A stretch of DNA of 64,000 bases from CAMLIZ01 sp966212505 (GTDB taxonomy: Bacteria > Pseudomonadota > Gammaproteobacteria > Burkholderiales > Burkholderiaceae_C), in NCBI GenBank assembly GCA_966212505.1, contig CBIHRS010000001.1, forward strand, positions 62,001 to 126,000, read 5' to 3'. The notes under the pieces were generated by a model. It made no database searches and was not told where the DNA came from. It saw nothing but the letters and a program-made list of their open reading frames with translations. The position numbers and the translations under genes are program-made. Each line of letters begins with the position of its first letter. Positions within the stretch are counted from its first letter, which is position 1. Positions 26,140 through 33,480 of this stretch are shown one piece after another.

Positions 26140-27093
26140 TCAGACGCTGGACGCGTCGTCGTCGTTGGCGGCCTGCGGCATGCCGCCTTCGAGGCGGTTG
26201 GCGAAGCCTGCCCGGCCGACCGCCGGCGTGATCGCCGCCGCCCCGGTCGCCCGGCGCAGCAGGGCATCGGCCTGCTTGCCGTCCTGCGGGTACAGGCTCA
26301 CGCCGATGCCCACCGCCACGCCGACGCCATGCCCCGCCACGTTGAAGGGCTGCAGCAGCGCCGTGGACAGTTTCTGCACCACGCGCTGGGCATGGGCCGC
26401 CTCTTCGATGGCCGACAGCAGCACCGCGAACGAATCGCCGCCCAGCGAGGCCACCACGTCGCTCGCGCGCACGCCGGCGCGCAGCCGCACCGCGACCTTG
26501 CGCCGCAGCACGTTGGCCGACTCGCGGCCGAGCTGTGCCTCGGTGGTCTGCAGGCCCTCGAGCCGCAGCACCAGCAGCGCCATCGGCGCCGGCTCGCGCT
26601 CGCGCAGCGCGAGCAGGTGGCTCATGTGCTCGACCAGCTGCGTGTGGTTGGGCAGGCCGGTGGCGAGGTCGGTGGCGTAGGCCTTGCGCGCCTCGCGCTC
26701 GATGCGCTTGCGCTCCACCGCCAGCCGCAGCGTGCGGCCCAGGGTGTCTTCGTGGGTGGCCTCGAGGCCGGGCAGCACGTCCTGCACGCCGAGGCCGAGC
26801 AGGCGGGCCGCCATCTCGGGCGCCACATCCTGCGGCGCCACCAGCACCACCGCGGCATTCAGCGCCGCCTGCGACAGGCCGGGCCAGGGCGAGGCCGGCA
26901 GCGCCGCGAGCACCGCGTCGACCGGCACCTGGGCCAGGCGCTGCGCCGCGGCCTCGTAGGACGGGCAGCGCTCGACCTCGAACGGACCCCAGGGCGAATG
27001 TTCGAGGACCGCGAGCGGCGCGTCCCAATCACGGGCGTCGCCGGTCGGCAGGCACAGCACGCGCAGCGCGTGCGAAGGGTTCGATGCAGGCAT
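26140..27093 (-). CDS. Degenerate GGDEF protein with receiver-like N-terminus
   Basis: A 317-residue soluble protein. Residues about 8-120 look like a receiver-type alpha/beta domain without a clear phospho-acceptor Asp (ALRVLCLPTGD, then AALPASPWPGL). Residues about 140-300 are GGDEF-like (LATGLPNHTQLVEHM). The active-site motif reads SLGGDSF: the catalytic Glu of GGDEF is Ser, so cyclase activity is unlikely. The inhibitory-site motif RASD is kept five residues before it, so the domain may bind cyclic di-GMP as a receptor, as known for PelD-type proteins. The ATG at 27093 is chosen over the longer open frame because the family part begins there. Divergent from tRNA-Gly. Confidence 0.85.
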   Translation of the reverse strand: MPASNPSHALRVLCLPTGDARDWDAPLAVLEHSPWGPFEVERCPSYEAAAQRLAQVPVDAVLAALPASPWPGLSQAALNAAVVLVAPQDVAPEMAARLLGLGVQDVLPGLEATHEDTLGRTLRLAVERKRIEREARKAYATDLATGLPNHTQLVEHMSHLLALREREPAPMALLVLRLEGLQTTEAQLGRESANVLRRKVAVRLRAGVRASDVVASLGGDSFAVLLSAIEEAAHAQRVVQKLSTALLQPFNVAGHGVGVAVGIGVSLYPQDGKQADALLRRATGAAAITPAVGRAGFANRLEGGMPQAANDDDASSV

Positions 27094-27152
27094 TGGGCAA
27101 TCCTTGTTCTCTTGCACGCGATTCTGGCTCGTTCGGCATGGCCGGCGATGCC

Positions 27153-27158
27153 TATAAT
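27153..27158 (+). promoter_or_regulatory. -10 box of the tRNA-Gly promoter
   Basis: A perfect TATAAT twelve bases before the tRNA 5' end, followed by a GC-rich discriminator (CCGCGG), as expected for a stringently controlled stable-RNA promoter. No good -35 hexamer is visible at 16-18 bases spacing. Confidence 0.7.
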
Positions 27159-27170
27159 CCGCGGCTCCAG

Positions 27171-27244
27171 GCGGGTGTAGTTCAATGGTAGAACGGCAGC
27201 TTCCCAAGCTTCATACGAGGGTTCGATTCCCTTCACCCGCTCCA
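27171..27244 (+). tRNA. tRNA-Gly (anticodon CCC)
   Basis: A 74-base cloverleaf with encoded CCA. Acceptor stem GCGGGTG/CACCCGC, D arm GTTC-AATGGTA-GAAC, anticodon loop TTCCCAA with CCC at 27204-27206, T arm AGGG-TTCGATT-CCCT, discriminator T. It is very close to E. coli glyU. The anticodon stem GCAGC/GCTTC has one unpaired step (C28 against T42). It reads GGG codons. A -10 box lies just upstream and a strong terminator just downstream, so it is a one-gene transcription unit. Confidence 0.96.
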
Positions 27245-27257
27245 GAACACCAATGAC

Positions 27258-27286
27258 AAGGGCCCCAGACGGGGCCCTTTCGTTTT
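27258..27286 (+). terminator. Intrinsic terminator of tRNA-Gly
   Basis: A perfect 9-base stem AAGGGCCCC (27258-27266) and GGGGCCCTT (27271-27279) with loop AGAC, followed by TCGTTTT. It starts 14 bases after the tRNA and ends 17 bases before the stop of the convergent stress-protein gene, which it may also serve weakly. Confidence 0.9.
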
Positions 27287-27303
27287 GGCGGCGCGGTGCA
27301 GGG

Positions 27304-27726
27304 TCAGCGCACCACCAGCACCGGCATCTCGCACTGAGCGATCACCCGCGTGGCCACCGAACCCAGCACCACATTGCCCAGCGCGGTGTGGCCGTGCGAG
27401 CCGATCACCACCATCTCGTACTTGCCGCTGCGTGCGGCCTCGGCGATCAGGTCGCCGGGCGAGCCGACTGCGTGCTGCGGCGTGAGCTTCCAGCCCTGCT
27501 GCGCGGCGAAGGCCACCACCGGCTTCAGCACCAGCTCGGCCTGCTCGCGGTAGTAGTCGTCGAGCGTGGCATGGTCGATGAAGCGGGTCACGTGCGGCGG
27601 CACCGGCGCCACCACGGTGAGCGCGGTGTAGTCCTGCCGCGCGCCCAGCACTTCCTCGTGTGCGGCCAGGTAGGCCAGCATGCGCTTGGTGCAGACGCTG
27701 CCATCGACAGCCAACAGGATCTTCAT
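27304..27726 (-). CDS. Universal stress protein, UspA family
   Basis: A 140-residue single-domain Usp with a strong GGAGG ribosome-binding site. MKILLAVDGS at the start and the ATP-binding pattern GSHGHTALGNVVLGS (G-2x-G-9x-G-S) near the C-terminus place it among ATP-binding UspFG-type proteins. The end CEMPVLVVR is typical. It acts in the cytoplasm, usually as a dimer, in survival of starvation or respiratory stress. It is transcribed alone, between tRNA-Gly and dacB. Confidence 0.94.
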   Translation of the reverse strand: MKILLAVDGSVCTKRMLAYLAAHEEVLGARQDYTALTVVAPVPPHVTRFIDHATLDDYYREQAELVLKPVVAFAAQQGWKLTPQHAVGSPGDLIAEAARSGKYEMVVIGSHGHTALGNVVLGSVATRVIAQCEMPVLVVR

Positions 27727-27817
27727 GGGATACCTCCGTGTTCGAGGAGCCCATGATCACGGGCCGCACTGGCATCCGGCTTGACACGCGTCAACGCAGG
27801 GACGCCTCGCCCCTCGC

Positions 27818-29278
27818 TCAGCCGTTTTTCGCGATCCACTCGATGAAGGCATCCAGCGCCGGCGTCGCGCGCGCTGCCTCCGGATGGTTGGCAAAGGCGG
27901 CCACGGCGTAGACGCGGCCGCTGCGGGCGCGCACGTAGCCAGCCAGCGCCCGGGTGTCGAGCAGCGTGCCGGTCTTCAGAAAGGCCTGGCCGGTGGCCTG
28001 CCCATGCTGCAGCCGGTGCATCAGCGTGCCGTCGACACCGGCGATCGGCAGCGAGTCGACGAAGGCCTGCGCCGAGCGTGCGCGCCACGCGTTGCACAGC
28101 AGCTGCACCATCGCGCGCGGCTTGCCGCGCTCGGCGCGCGACAGGCCCGAGCCGGTCTCGATCTCGATGTCACCCGCGCCCAGGCCCTGGCGGCGCAGCC
28201 AGTCCTGCACGCGCTGCTGTGCCTCGGGCAGCGTGGCCGCGCGCATCGGGAAACCGCGCGTCAGCGACAGCATCAGGTTGCGCGCCGCGACGTTGTTGCT
28301 GGTCTTGTTCATGTCGTGGATCACCTGCGGCAGCGGGTCCGACAGATGCACCAGCCACGGCAGGCGCGGCTGCCCGTCGGCATCGAGCGGGAACAGGTCC
28401 TGCCGGTCGGGCCGGGCCTTGTCGACCACGCCGCCGCCGAGGCTGCCGCCCGCCTCGCGCCACAGGCCGGCCACCGCATGCGTGGTGAACTCGCCATGCG
28501 GCAGCGGCACGAAACCGATGCGCCGCACGCCGCAGCCGGCCGACCAGGAGCCGCTGACGATCAGGCGCGGCGGCGAGGTCTTGTCGTTCATCACCGCCGA
28601 GGCGCCGCAGCCGCCGCCCATGGCCACCGCATTGACCACCTGCACGTCGGCCAGCGGCGGCGTCAGCGAGATCGACGCGCGGCCCGCGCGCGTGGCCGCC
28701 ACCTCGACCTGCAGCACGCCCTCGTCGAGCGTCAGCGCATCGGGCCAGGCATGGTGCGGCCGCCCCGGTGCCGGCTTCGGCGTGTGGGCGTGGTCTTCGT
28801 CGTGCAGGCGGAACGCGAAGCGGTCGAGCACGATGCGGCCTTCGATGTCCTTCAGCCCCTGGGCCCGCATCTGCGCGAACCACTGGCGCAGATCGGCGGT
28901 GGTCAGGCGCGCATTGCCGCCGCCGACGATCAGCAGGTCGCCCTTCAGCCGGCCGCCGACGAGCGGGCCGTCGAGGAAGGCGTAGGTGCGCCAGCGGTAG
29001 TGCGGCCCCAGCAGGTCGAGCGCGGCCAGCGAGGTGACGACCTTGGCGGTGGAGGCCAGCACGTAGGGCTGCTCCTCGTTCAGCGCCGCCAGCGGCCGGC
29101 CCTCGGCCCCTTCGACCGGGCGCGCGAACAGGCCGAAGCTCTTGATCGGCAGCCCGGTGCCCTTGACGCTGCCGAGCACGGCCGGCGGCAAGGCGCCGGG
29201 CGCGGGCGGCGGACTCGCCGCGCCGGCCGTGCGCGTGAGCATCCACGCCGCCGCTGCGCCGAGCAGGCGGCGGCGCAT
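27818..29278 (-). CDS. dacB: D-alanyl-D-alanine carboxypeptidase/endopeptidase (PBP4, DacB)
   Basis: About 486 residues, class C low-molecular-weight penicillin-binding protein of the periplasm, trimming and opening peptidoglycan cross-links. The three active-site motifs are STAK (Ser76, Lys79), SNN (in MNKTSNNVAARN) and KTGT (in AFLKTGTLLDTRALAGYV). The long insert between the first two motifs (about 100-290) is the DacB-specific domain pair. A signal peptide (MRRRLLGAAAAWMLTRTAGA) supports the ATG at 29278; an ATG 14 codons upstream (29320) is also possible and neither has a strong ribosome-binding site. Convergent neighbours are absent; trmB is divergent. Confidence 0.92.
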   Translation of the reverse strand: MRRRLLGAAAAWMLTRTAGAASPPPAPGALPPAVLGSVKGTGLPIKSFGLFARPVEGAEGRPLAALNEEQPYVLASTAKVVTSLAALDLLGPHYRWRTYAFLDGPLVGGRLKGDLLIVGGGNARLTTADLRQWFAQMRAQGLKDIEGRIVLDRFAFRLHDEDHAHTPKPAPGRPHHAWPDALTLDEGVLQVEVAATRAGRASISLTPPLADVQVVNAVAMGGGCGASAVMNDKTSPPRLIVSGSWSAGCGVRRIGFVPLPHGEFTTHAVAGLWREAGGSLGGGVVDKARPDRQDLFPLDADGQPRLPWLVHLSDPLPQVIHDMNKTSNNVAARNLMLSLTRGFPMRAATLPEAQQRVQDWLRRQGLGAGDIEIETGSGLSRAERGKPRAMVQLLCNAWRARSAQAFVDSLPIAGVDGTLMHRLQHGQATGQAFLKTGTLLDTRALAGYVRARSGRVYAVAAFANHPEAARATPALDAFIEWIAKNG

Positions 29279-29438
29279 GGGCCCGTGCGTGCAGGCAAAG
29301 GAGCGGCCAGCATGGAACATGCGCCAAGCCTAGGGCTGGCGGGCGCAGGGCAAAGCCGCGAGAACAGCGGCAACTCACCCCTCAATTCAACGGCCGGCGG
29401 GCGCGGCACAATCCCGGATTGCCCTGCGCGTTCCTGCC

Positions 29439-30155
29439 ATGACCGAGTCTTCGTCCCCCACGCCGCCGTCCGCCCCGCCTTCCGTCGAGCATCCACGCGC
29501 CATCCGCAGCTACGTGCTGCGCGCCGGGCGCATGGGCACCGGGCAACAGCGCGCGCTGGCCGAGCTGGGGCCGCGCTTCATCCTGCCGTTCCAGGCCCAG
29601 CCGCTCGACTACGCGCAGGTCTTCGGCCGGCAGGCGCCGGTGGTGCTGGAGATCGGCTTCGGCATGGGCGACGCCACCGCGCAGATCGCCACCACGCGGC
29701 CCGACACCGACTTCATCGGCGTCGAGGTGCATGAGCCCGGCGTGGGCGCGCTGCTCAAGCGCATCGGCGAGCAGGGCCTTGGCAACCTGCGCATCGTTCA
29801 GCACGATGCCGTCGAGGTGCTGGAGCAGATGATCGCGCCGGCCTCGCTGGCGGGCGTGCACATCTTCTTTCCCGATCCGTGGCACAAGAAGAAGCACCAC
29901 AAGCGCCGGCTGATCCAGCCCGCCTTCGTGAGCCGCCTCGTCACCCGCCTGGCCCCTGGCGGCTACCTGCACTGCGCCACCGACTGGCAGCCCTATGCGG
30001 AGCAGATGCTGGAGGTGCTGGGCGCCGAGCCGGGCCTGCGCAACACGGCCGAGGGCTACGCGCCGAAGCCGGCCTACCGGCCGTTGACCAAGTTCGAGAA
30101 CCGTGGCCTCAAGCTGGGCCACGGGGTGTGGGATCTGGTGTTCGAGAAGACCTGA
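29439..30155 (+). CDS. trmB: tRNA (guanine-N7-)-methyltransferase TrmB
   Basis: A 238-residue SAM-dependent enzyme that methylates G46 in the variable loop of tRNAs. The SAM motif is VVLEIGFGMGDATAQIA (about 67-83) and FIGVEVHEPGVG follows. The diagnostic TrmB signature is FFPDPWHKKKHHKRRL (about 145-160), and the C-terminal TKFENRGLKLGHGVWDL is also typical. The Pro/Ser-rich first 18 residues are a species-specific extension. Its stop lies one base from that of the convergent uppP gene. Confidence 0.96.
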   Translation: MTESSSPTPPSAPPSVEHPRAIRSYVLRAGRMGTGQQRALAELGPRFILPFQAQPLDYAQVFGRQAPVVLEIGFGMGDATAQIATTRPDTDFIGVEVHEPGVGALLKRIGEQGLGNLRIVQHDAVEVLEQMIAPASLAGVHIFFPDPWHKKKHHKRRLIQPAFVSRLVTRLAPGGYLHCATDWQPYAEQMLEVLGAEPGLRNTAEGYAPKPAYRPLTKFENRGLKLGHGVWDLVFEKT

Positions 30156-30156
30156 C

Positions 30157-30981
30157 TCAGTCTGCCCAGGCCACCGTGCCGGTGAGCCAGGTGGCGATCA
30201 CGATCAGGCCGAACGCGATGCGGTACCACGCGAAGGCCACGAAGGTGTGCGTCGCCACGTAGCGCAACAGCCAGCGCACGCAGACCCAGGCCGACAGGAA
30301 CGACACCAGCATGCCCACGGCGAACACCGGCAGGTCGTTGGCCGACAGCAGCGCGCGCTCCTTGTAGGTGAGGTAGATGCCGGCGCCGATCAGCGTGGGG
30401 ATCGCGAGGAAGAAGCTGAAATCGGTGGCAGCCTTGCGCGACAGCCCCATCAGCATGCCGCCGATGATGGTGGCGCCCGAGCGGCTGGTGCCGGGGATCA
30501 GCGCCGCCACCTGCACCAGGCCGACCTTCAGTGCGTCGATCGGCGTCATGTCGTCGACGCTCTGCACGCGCACCGCGCTCGCCGGCCGGCGTTCGGCCCA
30601 CAGGATGATGAAGCCGCCGACGATGAAGGTCGTGGCCACGACCAGCGGCGTGAACAGGTGTTCGGTGATGACCTTCTTGAACAGCACGCCGAGGATCGCG
30701 GCCGGCAGGAAGCCGATCAGCACGTTGAGCACGAAGCGCTGCGCCTTGGGGCTGCGCGTGACCTCGGCCGCGGTGTCGCGCAGGCGCTGCCAGTAGACGA
30801 TGATCACCGCGAAGATCGCGCCGGTCTGGATCACGATCTCGAACACCTTGCTCGCGGCGCCGGTGAAGTGCAGCAGCGAACCGGCGAGGATCAGGTGGCC
30901 GGTGGACGAGATGGGCAGGAACTCGGTCAGCCCCTCGACGATGCCCATGATCAGGGCCTTCACCAGCAACACGACATCCAC
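30157..30981 (-). CDS. uppP: Undecaprenyl-diphosphate phosphatase UppP/BacA
   Basis: A 274-residue polytopic inner-membrane protein that dephosphorylates undecaprenyl pyrophosphate so the carrier can be reused for peptidoglycan and other envelope polymers; higher dosage gives bacitracin resistance. The two catalytic signatures are present: EGLTEFLPISSTGHLIL (about 16-32) and PGTSRSGATIIGG (about 172-184). About eight hydrophobic helices follow the family pattern. It is transcribed in the same direction as the DUF1439 lipoprotein gene that ends 63 bases upstream of its start. Confidence 0.97.
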   Translation of the reverse strand: MDVVLLVKALIMGIVEGLTEFLPISSTGHLILAGSLLHFTGAASKVFEIVIQTGAIFAVIIVYWQRLRDTAAEVTRSPKAQRFVLNVLIGFLPAAILGVLFKKVITEHLFTPLVVATTFIVGGFIILWAERRPASAVRVQSVDDMTPIDALKVGLVQVAALIPGTSRSGATIIGGMLMGLSRKAATDFSFFLAIPTLIGAGIYLTYKERALLSANDLPVFAVGMLVSFLSAWVCVRWLLRYVATHTFVAFAWYRIAFGLIVIATWLTGTVAWAD

Positions 30982-31044
30982 TTGCAGCTCCCGCGAACAA
31001 AGCGCCGGATGATACCGGCGCGGGATGTCACAAACTGCGACGGA

Positions 31045-31641
31045 TCAGCGGGGTTGCAACGTGATTTCCACGCCGCGCGAAGTCACAGCCACGGCGCTGG
31101 TCTGGTAGCCGGCCCGGCGCACGCGCTCGGCCTGCTCGGGCTTCAGGTGGTAGATCGGCAGGTCCTCGAGCATCTTCTCGGCCAGCAGCCCGCCGATGCG
31201 CTGGGCAGCCAACGGGATCGGCGAGTTGCCGGTGTCGAGGCGGAAGTCCTGCACCCTCACCTGCGTCAGCCGGATCGACTCGTCGCTCGGTTCGAAGCGC
31301 AGTGCGTAGTCCAGCGCCAGCTTGCCCTGCAGCGCCTTGCCCCAGAGCCGGTCGCCGGCCTGCACGTCGAACGAGGTGCCGAGCCGGTTGCGCTCGGGAA
31401 TCAGCCAGACCCGCGGCGCCGACACGGTGACGTCGACCAGCTCGGCGACGCGGCGGTCCATCGGGAAGCGCTTGGCGAGCATCTCCGACAGCTCGGTGTC
31501 GCTGAAGGTCAGCGTGCGCGGCCCCATCAGGCCGGCGCAGCCGCCCAGGCCGAGCAGCGGCACGATCGCCAGGGCCGCGGCCCAATGCAGGCGCCGGCGT
31601 GCGGCGGAAACGGGAGAGAAACGGGAGGATGGCATGGTCAT
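31045..31641 (-). CDS. DUF1439 lipoprotein (YceB-like)
   Basis: A 198-residue protein with a long basic leader and a lipobox (LLGLGGC, Cys about 35). The mature domain (TLTFSDTELSEMLAKRFPMDRRV, then VWLIPERNRLGTSFDV) matches DUF1439, a family of YceB-like outer-membrane lipoproteins with a lipid-binding-like fold and no defined function. The start may be 31641 or the ATG two codons later (31635). It is divergent from the TetR gene with 113 bases between starts; the TetR operator at 31732-31753 lies nearer the regulator, so control of this gene is possible but not evident. Confidence 0.82.
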   Translation of the reverse strand: MTMPSSRFSPVSAARRRLHWAAALAIVPLLGLGGCAGLMGPRTLTFSDTELSEMLAKRFPMDRRVAELVDVTVSAPRVWLIPERNRLGTSFDVQAGDRLWGKALQGKLALDYALRFEPSDESIRLTQVRVQDFRLDTGNSPIPLAAQRIGGLLAEKMLEDLPIYHLKPEQAERVRRAGYQTSAVAVTSRGVEITLQPR

Positions 31642-31704
31642 GGGCTCTCAACGGCCGAGGCGGCAACACGTGCACCGGCCTTGCGCTGCAGCAATCGCTG
31701 CGCC

Positions 31705-31753
31705 TTGACCCTCGCGGTCCCGCTTGCTACATTACTGACCAGTCAGTCAGTAA
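31705..31753 (+). promoter_or_regulatory. Promoter and overlapping TetR-type operator
   Basis: A -35 box TTGACC (31705-31710), 17-base spacer and -10 box TACATT (31728-31733). A perfect inverted repeat TTACTGAC (31732-31739) and GTCAGTAA (31746-31753), spacer CAGTCA, covers the -10 end, the start of transcription and reaches to one base before the ATG. An inner dyad ACTGAC-CA-GTCAGT overlaps it. This is an evident autorepression site. Confidence 0.75.
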
Positions 31754-31754
31754 G

Positions 31755-32426
31755 ATGATCATGCCCAGCCAAGCACCAGCCAACACGCCCGCCGAGACCC
31801 CGCCCCCCACCGCCCGCCAGCGGCGCAAGGAGGCGCGTCCGCAGGAATTGCTGGACGCGGCGCTGGCGCTGTTCGTCGAGAAGGGCTTCGCCGCCACCCG
31901 CTCCGAAGAGGTGGCGCTGCGCGCCGGCGTCTCCAAGGGCACGCTGTACCTGTACTTCCCCAGCAAGGAAGAGCTGTTCAAGGCGGTGGTGCGCCACAAC
32001 CTCTCGACGCTGATCGCCGAGGGCCAGGGCATGGTCGACACCTTCGAGGGCAGCACGACGCAGCTGCTGCAGTGCCTGATGGAAGCCTGGTGGGGCCGCG
32101 TCGTCAACACCTCGGCCTCGGGCATCTTCAAGATCATGATGTCGGAGGCGCGCAACTTCCCGGAGCTGGCGCAGTTCTATGTCGACGAGGTGATCCAGCC
32201 TTGCCGCCAGCTGCTGGGCCGCACGGTGCAGCGCGGCATCGAGCGCGGCGAGTTCCGCGAGATCCCGACCGACGACGTGGTGCATTCGCTGATCGCGCCA
32301 GTGCTGTTCGTCGCGATGCACAAGCATTCGATCGGCGCCTGCGGCGTCGCCGGCGTCGAGATGAACGCCGAGAGTTTCATGCGCACCCAGATGCAGTTGC
32401 TGCTGCACGGGCTGGCGGCGAAATAA
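31755..32426 (+). CDS. TetR-family regulator preceding the methyltransferase-rhodanese-tolC genes
   Basis: A 223-residue TetR-family protein. The helix-turn-helix is TRSEEVALRAGVSKGTLYLYFPSKEELF (about 45-72). The C-terminal half (TTQLLQCLMEAWWGRVVN, MMSEARNFPELAQFYVDEV) resembles the AefR-like C-terminal domain. The start is 31755 or the ATG two codons on (31761). The operator sits directly over its own promoter, so it is autoregulated. The next gene begins 41 bases after its stop and the whole set through tolC is co-oriented; in Burkholderiales this order is conserved, so the regulator likely tunes tolC expression. Confidence 0.92.
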   Translation: MIMPSQAPANTPAETPPPTARQRRKEARPQELLDAALALFVEKGFAATRSEEVALRAGVSKGTLYLYFPSKEELFKAVVRHNLSTLIAEGQGMVDTFEGSTTQLLQCLMEAWWGRVVNTSASGIFKIMMSEARNFPELAQFYVDEVIQPCRQLLGRTVQRGIERGEFREIPTDDVVHSLIAPVLFVAMHKHSIGACGVAGVEMNAESFMRTQMQLLLHGLAAK

Positions 32427-32467
32427 AATCGCCGGTTGCCTATTTCAGCCGCACCCCGAGGACAGCC

Positions 32468-33121
32468 ATGAACGTCGAACAAGCCCGCTTCAACATGATC
32501 GAGCAGCAGATCCGCCCCTGGGAGGTGCTGGACGACAGCGTGTTGCAGCTGCTGGCCGTGGTCAAGCGCGAGGATTTCGTGCCGACCGCCTGCAAGGCCC
32601 TGGCGTTCGTCGACACCGAGGTGCCGCTGCCGGAAGGCGAATGCATGCTCGCGCCCAAGGTCGAGGCGCGCATGCTGCAGGAACTCAAGGTGGCCCGCCA
32701 TGAGAAGGTGCTCGAGGTCGGCACCGGCTCCGGCTTCATGGCCGCGCTGCTGGCGCACAAGGCGCAGCAGGTCCACACGATGGAGATCAAGCCGGCGCTG
32801 GCCCAGCTGGCGCTGCAGAACCTGAAGCGCGCCGCGGTGTTCAACGTGCGCGTGCACGAGGCCGACGGCTCACGCGGCCTGCCCTCCGAGGCACCGTTCG
32901 ACGCCATCTGCCTCTCCGGCTCGGTGGCCGAGGTGCCCGCCGCGCTGCTGCAGCAGCTGAAGATCGGCGGCCGCCTGATCGCCATCGTCGGCCAGGAACC
33001 CGTGATGCGCTGCGTGCTGGTCACGCGCGTGGGCGAAGCCGCCTTCCAACGCGTCGAGCTCTTCGATACCGTGGCCGCGCGGCTGCACGGCTTCGAGGAG
33101 CCGTCCCGCTTCAAGTTCTGA
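32468..33121 (+). CDS. Protein-L-isoaspartate O-methyltransferase family protein
   Basis: A 217-residue SAM-dependent methyltransferase of the PCMT family. MNVEQARFNMIEQQIRPWEVLDDSVL is the N-terminus shared by proteobacterial members linked to tolC. The SAM site is KVLEVGTGSGFMAALLA (about 78-94). The substrate-loop residues of true Pcm enzymes are partly replaced (the segment ICLSGSVAEVP stands where Pcm has ITVTAAP), so repair of isoaspartate is likely but not certain. It ends directly at the ATG of the rhodanese gene with no bases between. Confidence 0.88.
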   Translation: MNVEQARFNMIEQQIRPWEVLDDSVLQLLAVVKREDFVPTACKALAFVDTEVPLPEGECMLAPKVEARMLQELKVARHEKVLEVGTGSGFMAALLAHKAQQVHTMEIKPALAQLALQNLKRAAVFNVRVHEADGSRGLPSEAPFDAICLSGSVAEVPAALLQQLKIGGRLIAIVGQEPVMRCVLVTRVGEAAFQRVELFDTVAARLHGFEEPSRFKF

Positions 33122-33457
33122 ATGAACGAACTGCACGTCCACGAACTCACTCCGTTCATCGAGGCACAGGCGGGCGAGCGCCCGCTGCTGCTGGACGTGC
33201 GGGAACCCTGGGAGGTGGCGCTGGCGGCCCTGCAGCTGCCGGGCGCCGCGGCGCTGAACATCCCCCTCGGCCAGTTGCCCGGGCGCATGGCCGAACTCGA
33301 CCGCTCGCAGTCTGTCGTCTGTATCTGCCATCACGGCATGCGAAGTCGGCAGGCCGTCGCATTCCTGCTGCATCACGGGTTCGAGTCCGTCTATAACCTC
33401 GCCGGCGGCATCGATGCCTGGTCCACCCAGGTCGACCCCACCGTTCCGCGCTACTGA
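33122..33457 (+). CDS. Single-domain rhodanese-like sulfurtransferase
   Basis: A 111-residue rhodanese domain. The active-site loop is CHHGMRS with Cys69 and Arg74, and LLLDVREPWEV (about 22-32) is the usual N-terminal motif. Such proteins take up sulfane sulfur on the Cys as a persulfide. The ATG follows the stop of the methyltransferase gene with no gap, so the two are translated together. tolC begins 23 bases later. The link between a rhodanese and outer-membrane secretion is conserved but unexplained. Confidence 0.92.
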   Translation: MNELHVHELTPFIEAQAGERPLLLDVREPWEVALAALQLPGAAALNIPLGQLPGRMAELDRSQSVVCICHHGMRSRQAVAFLLHHGFESVYNLAGGIDAWSTQVDPTVPRY

Positions 33458-33480
33458 ACAACCTCCAACAAGGAAGCCTC

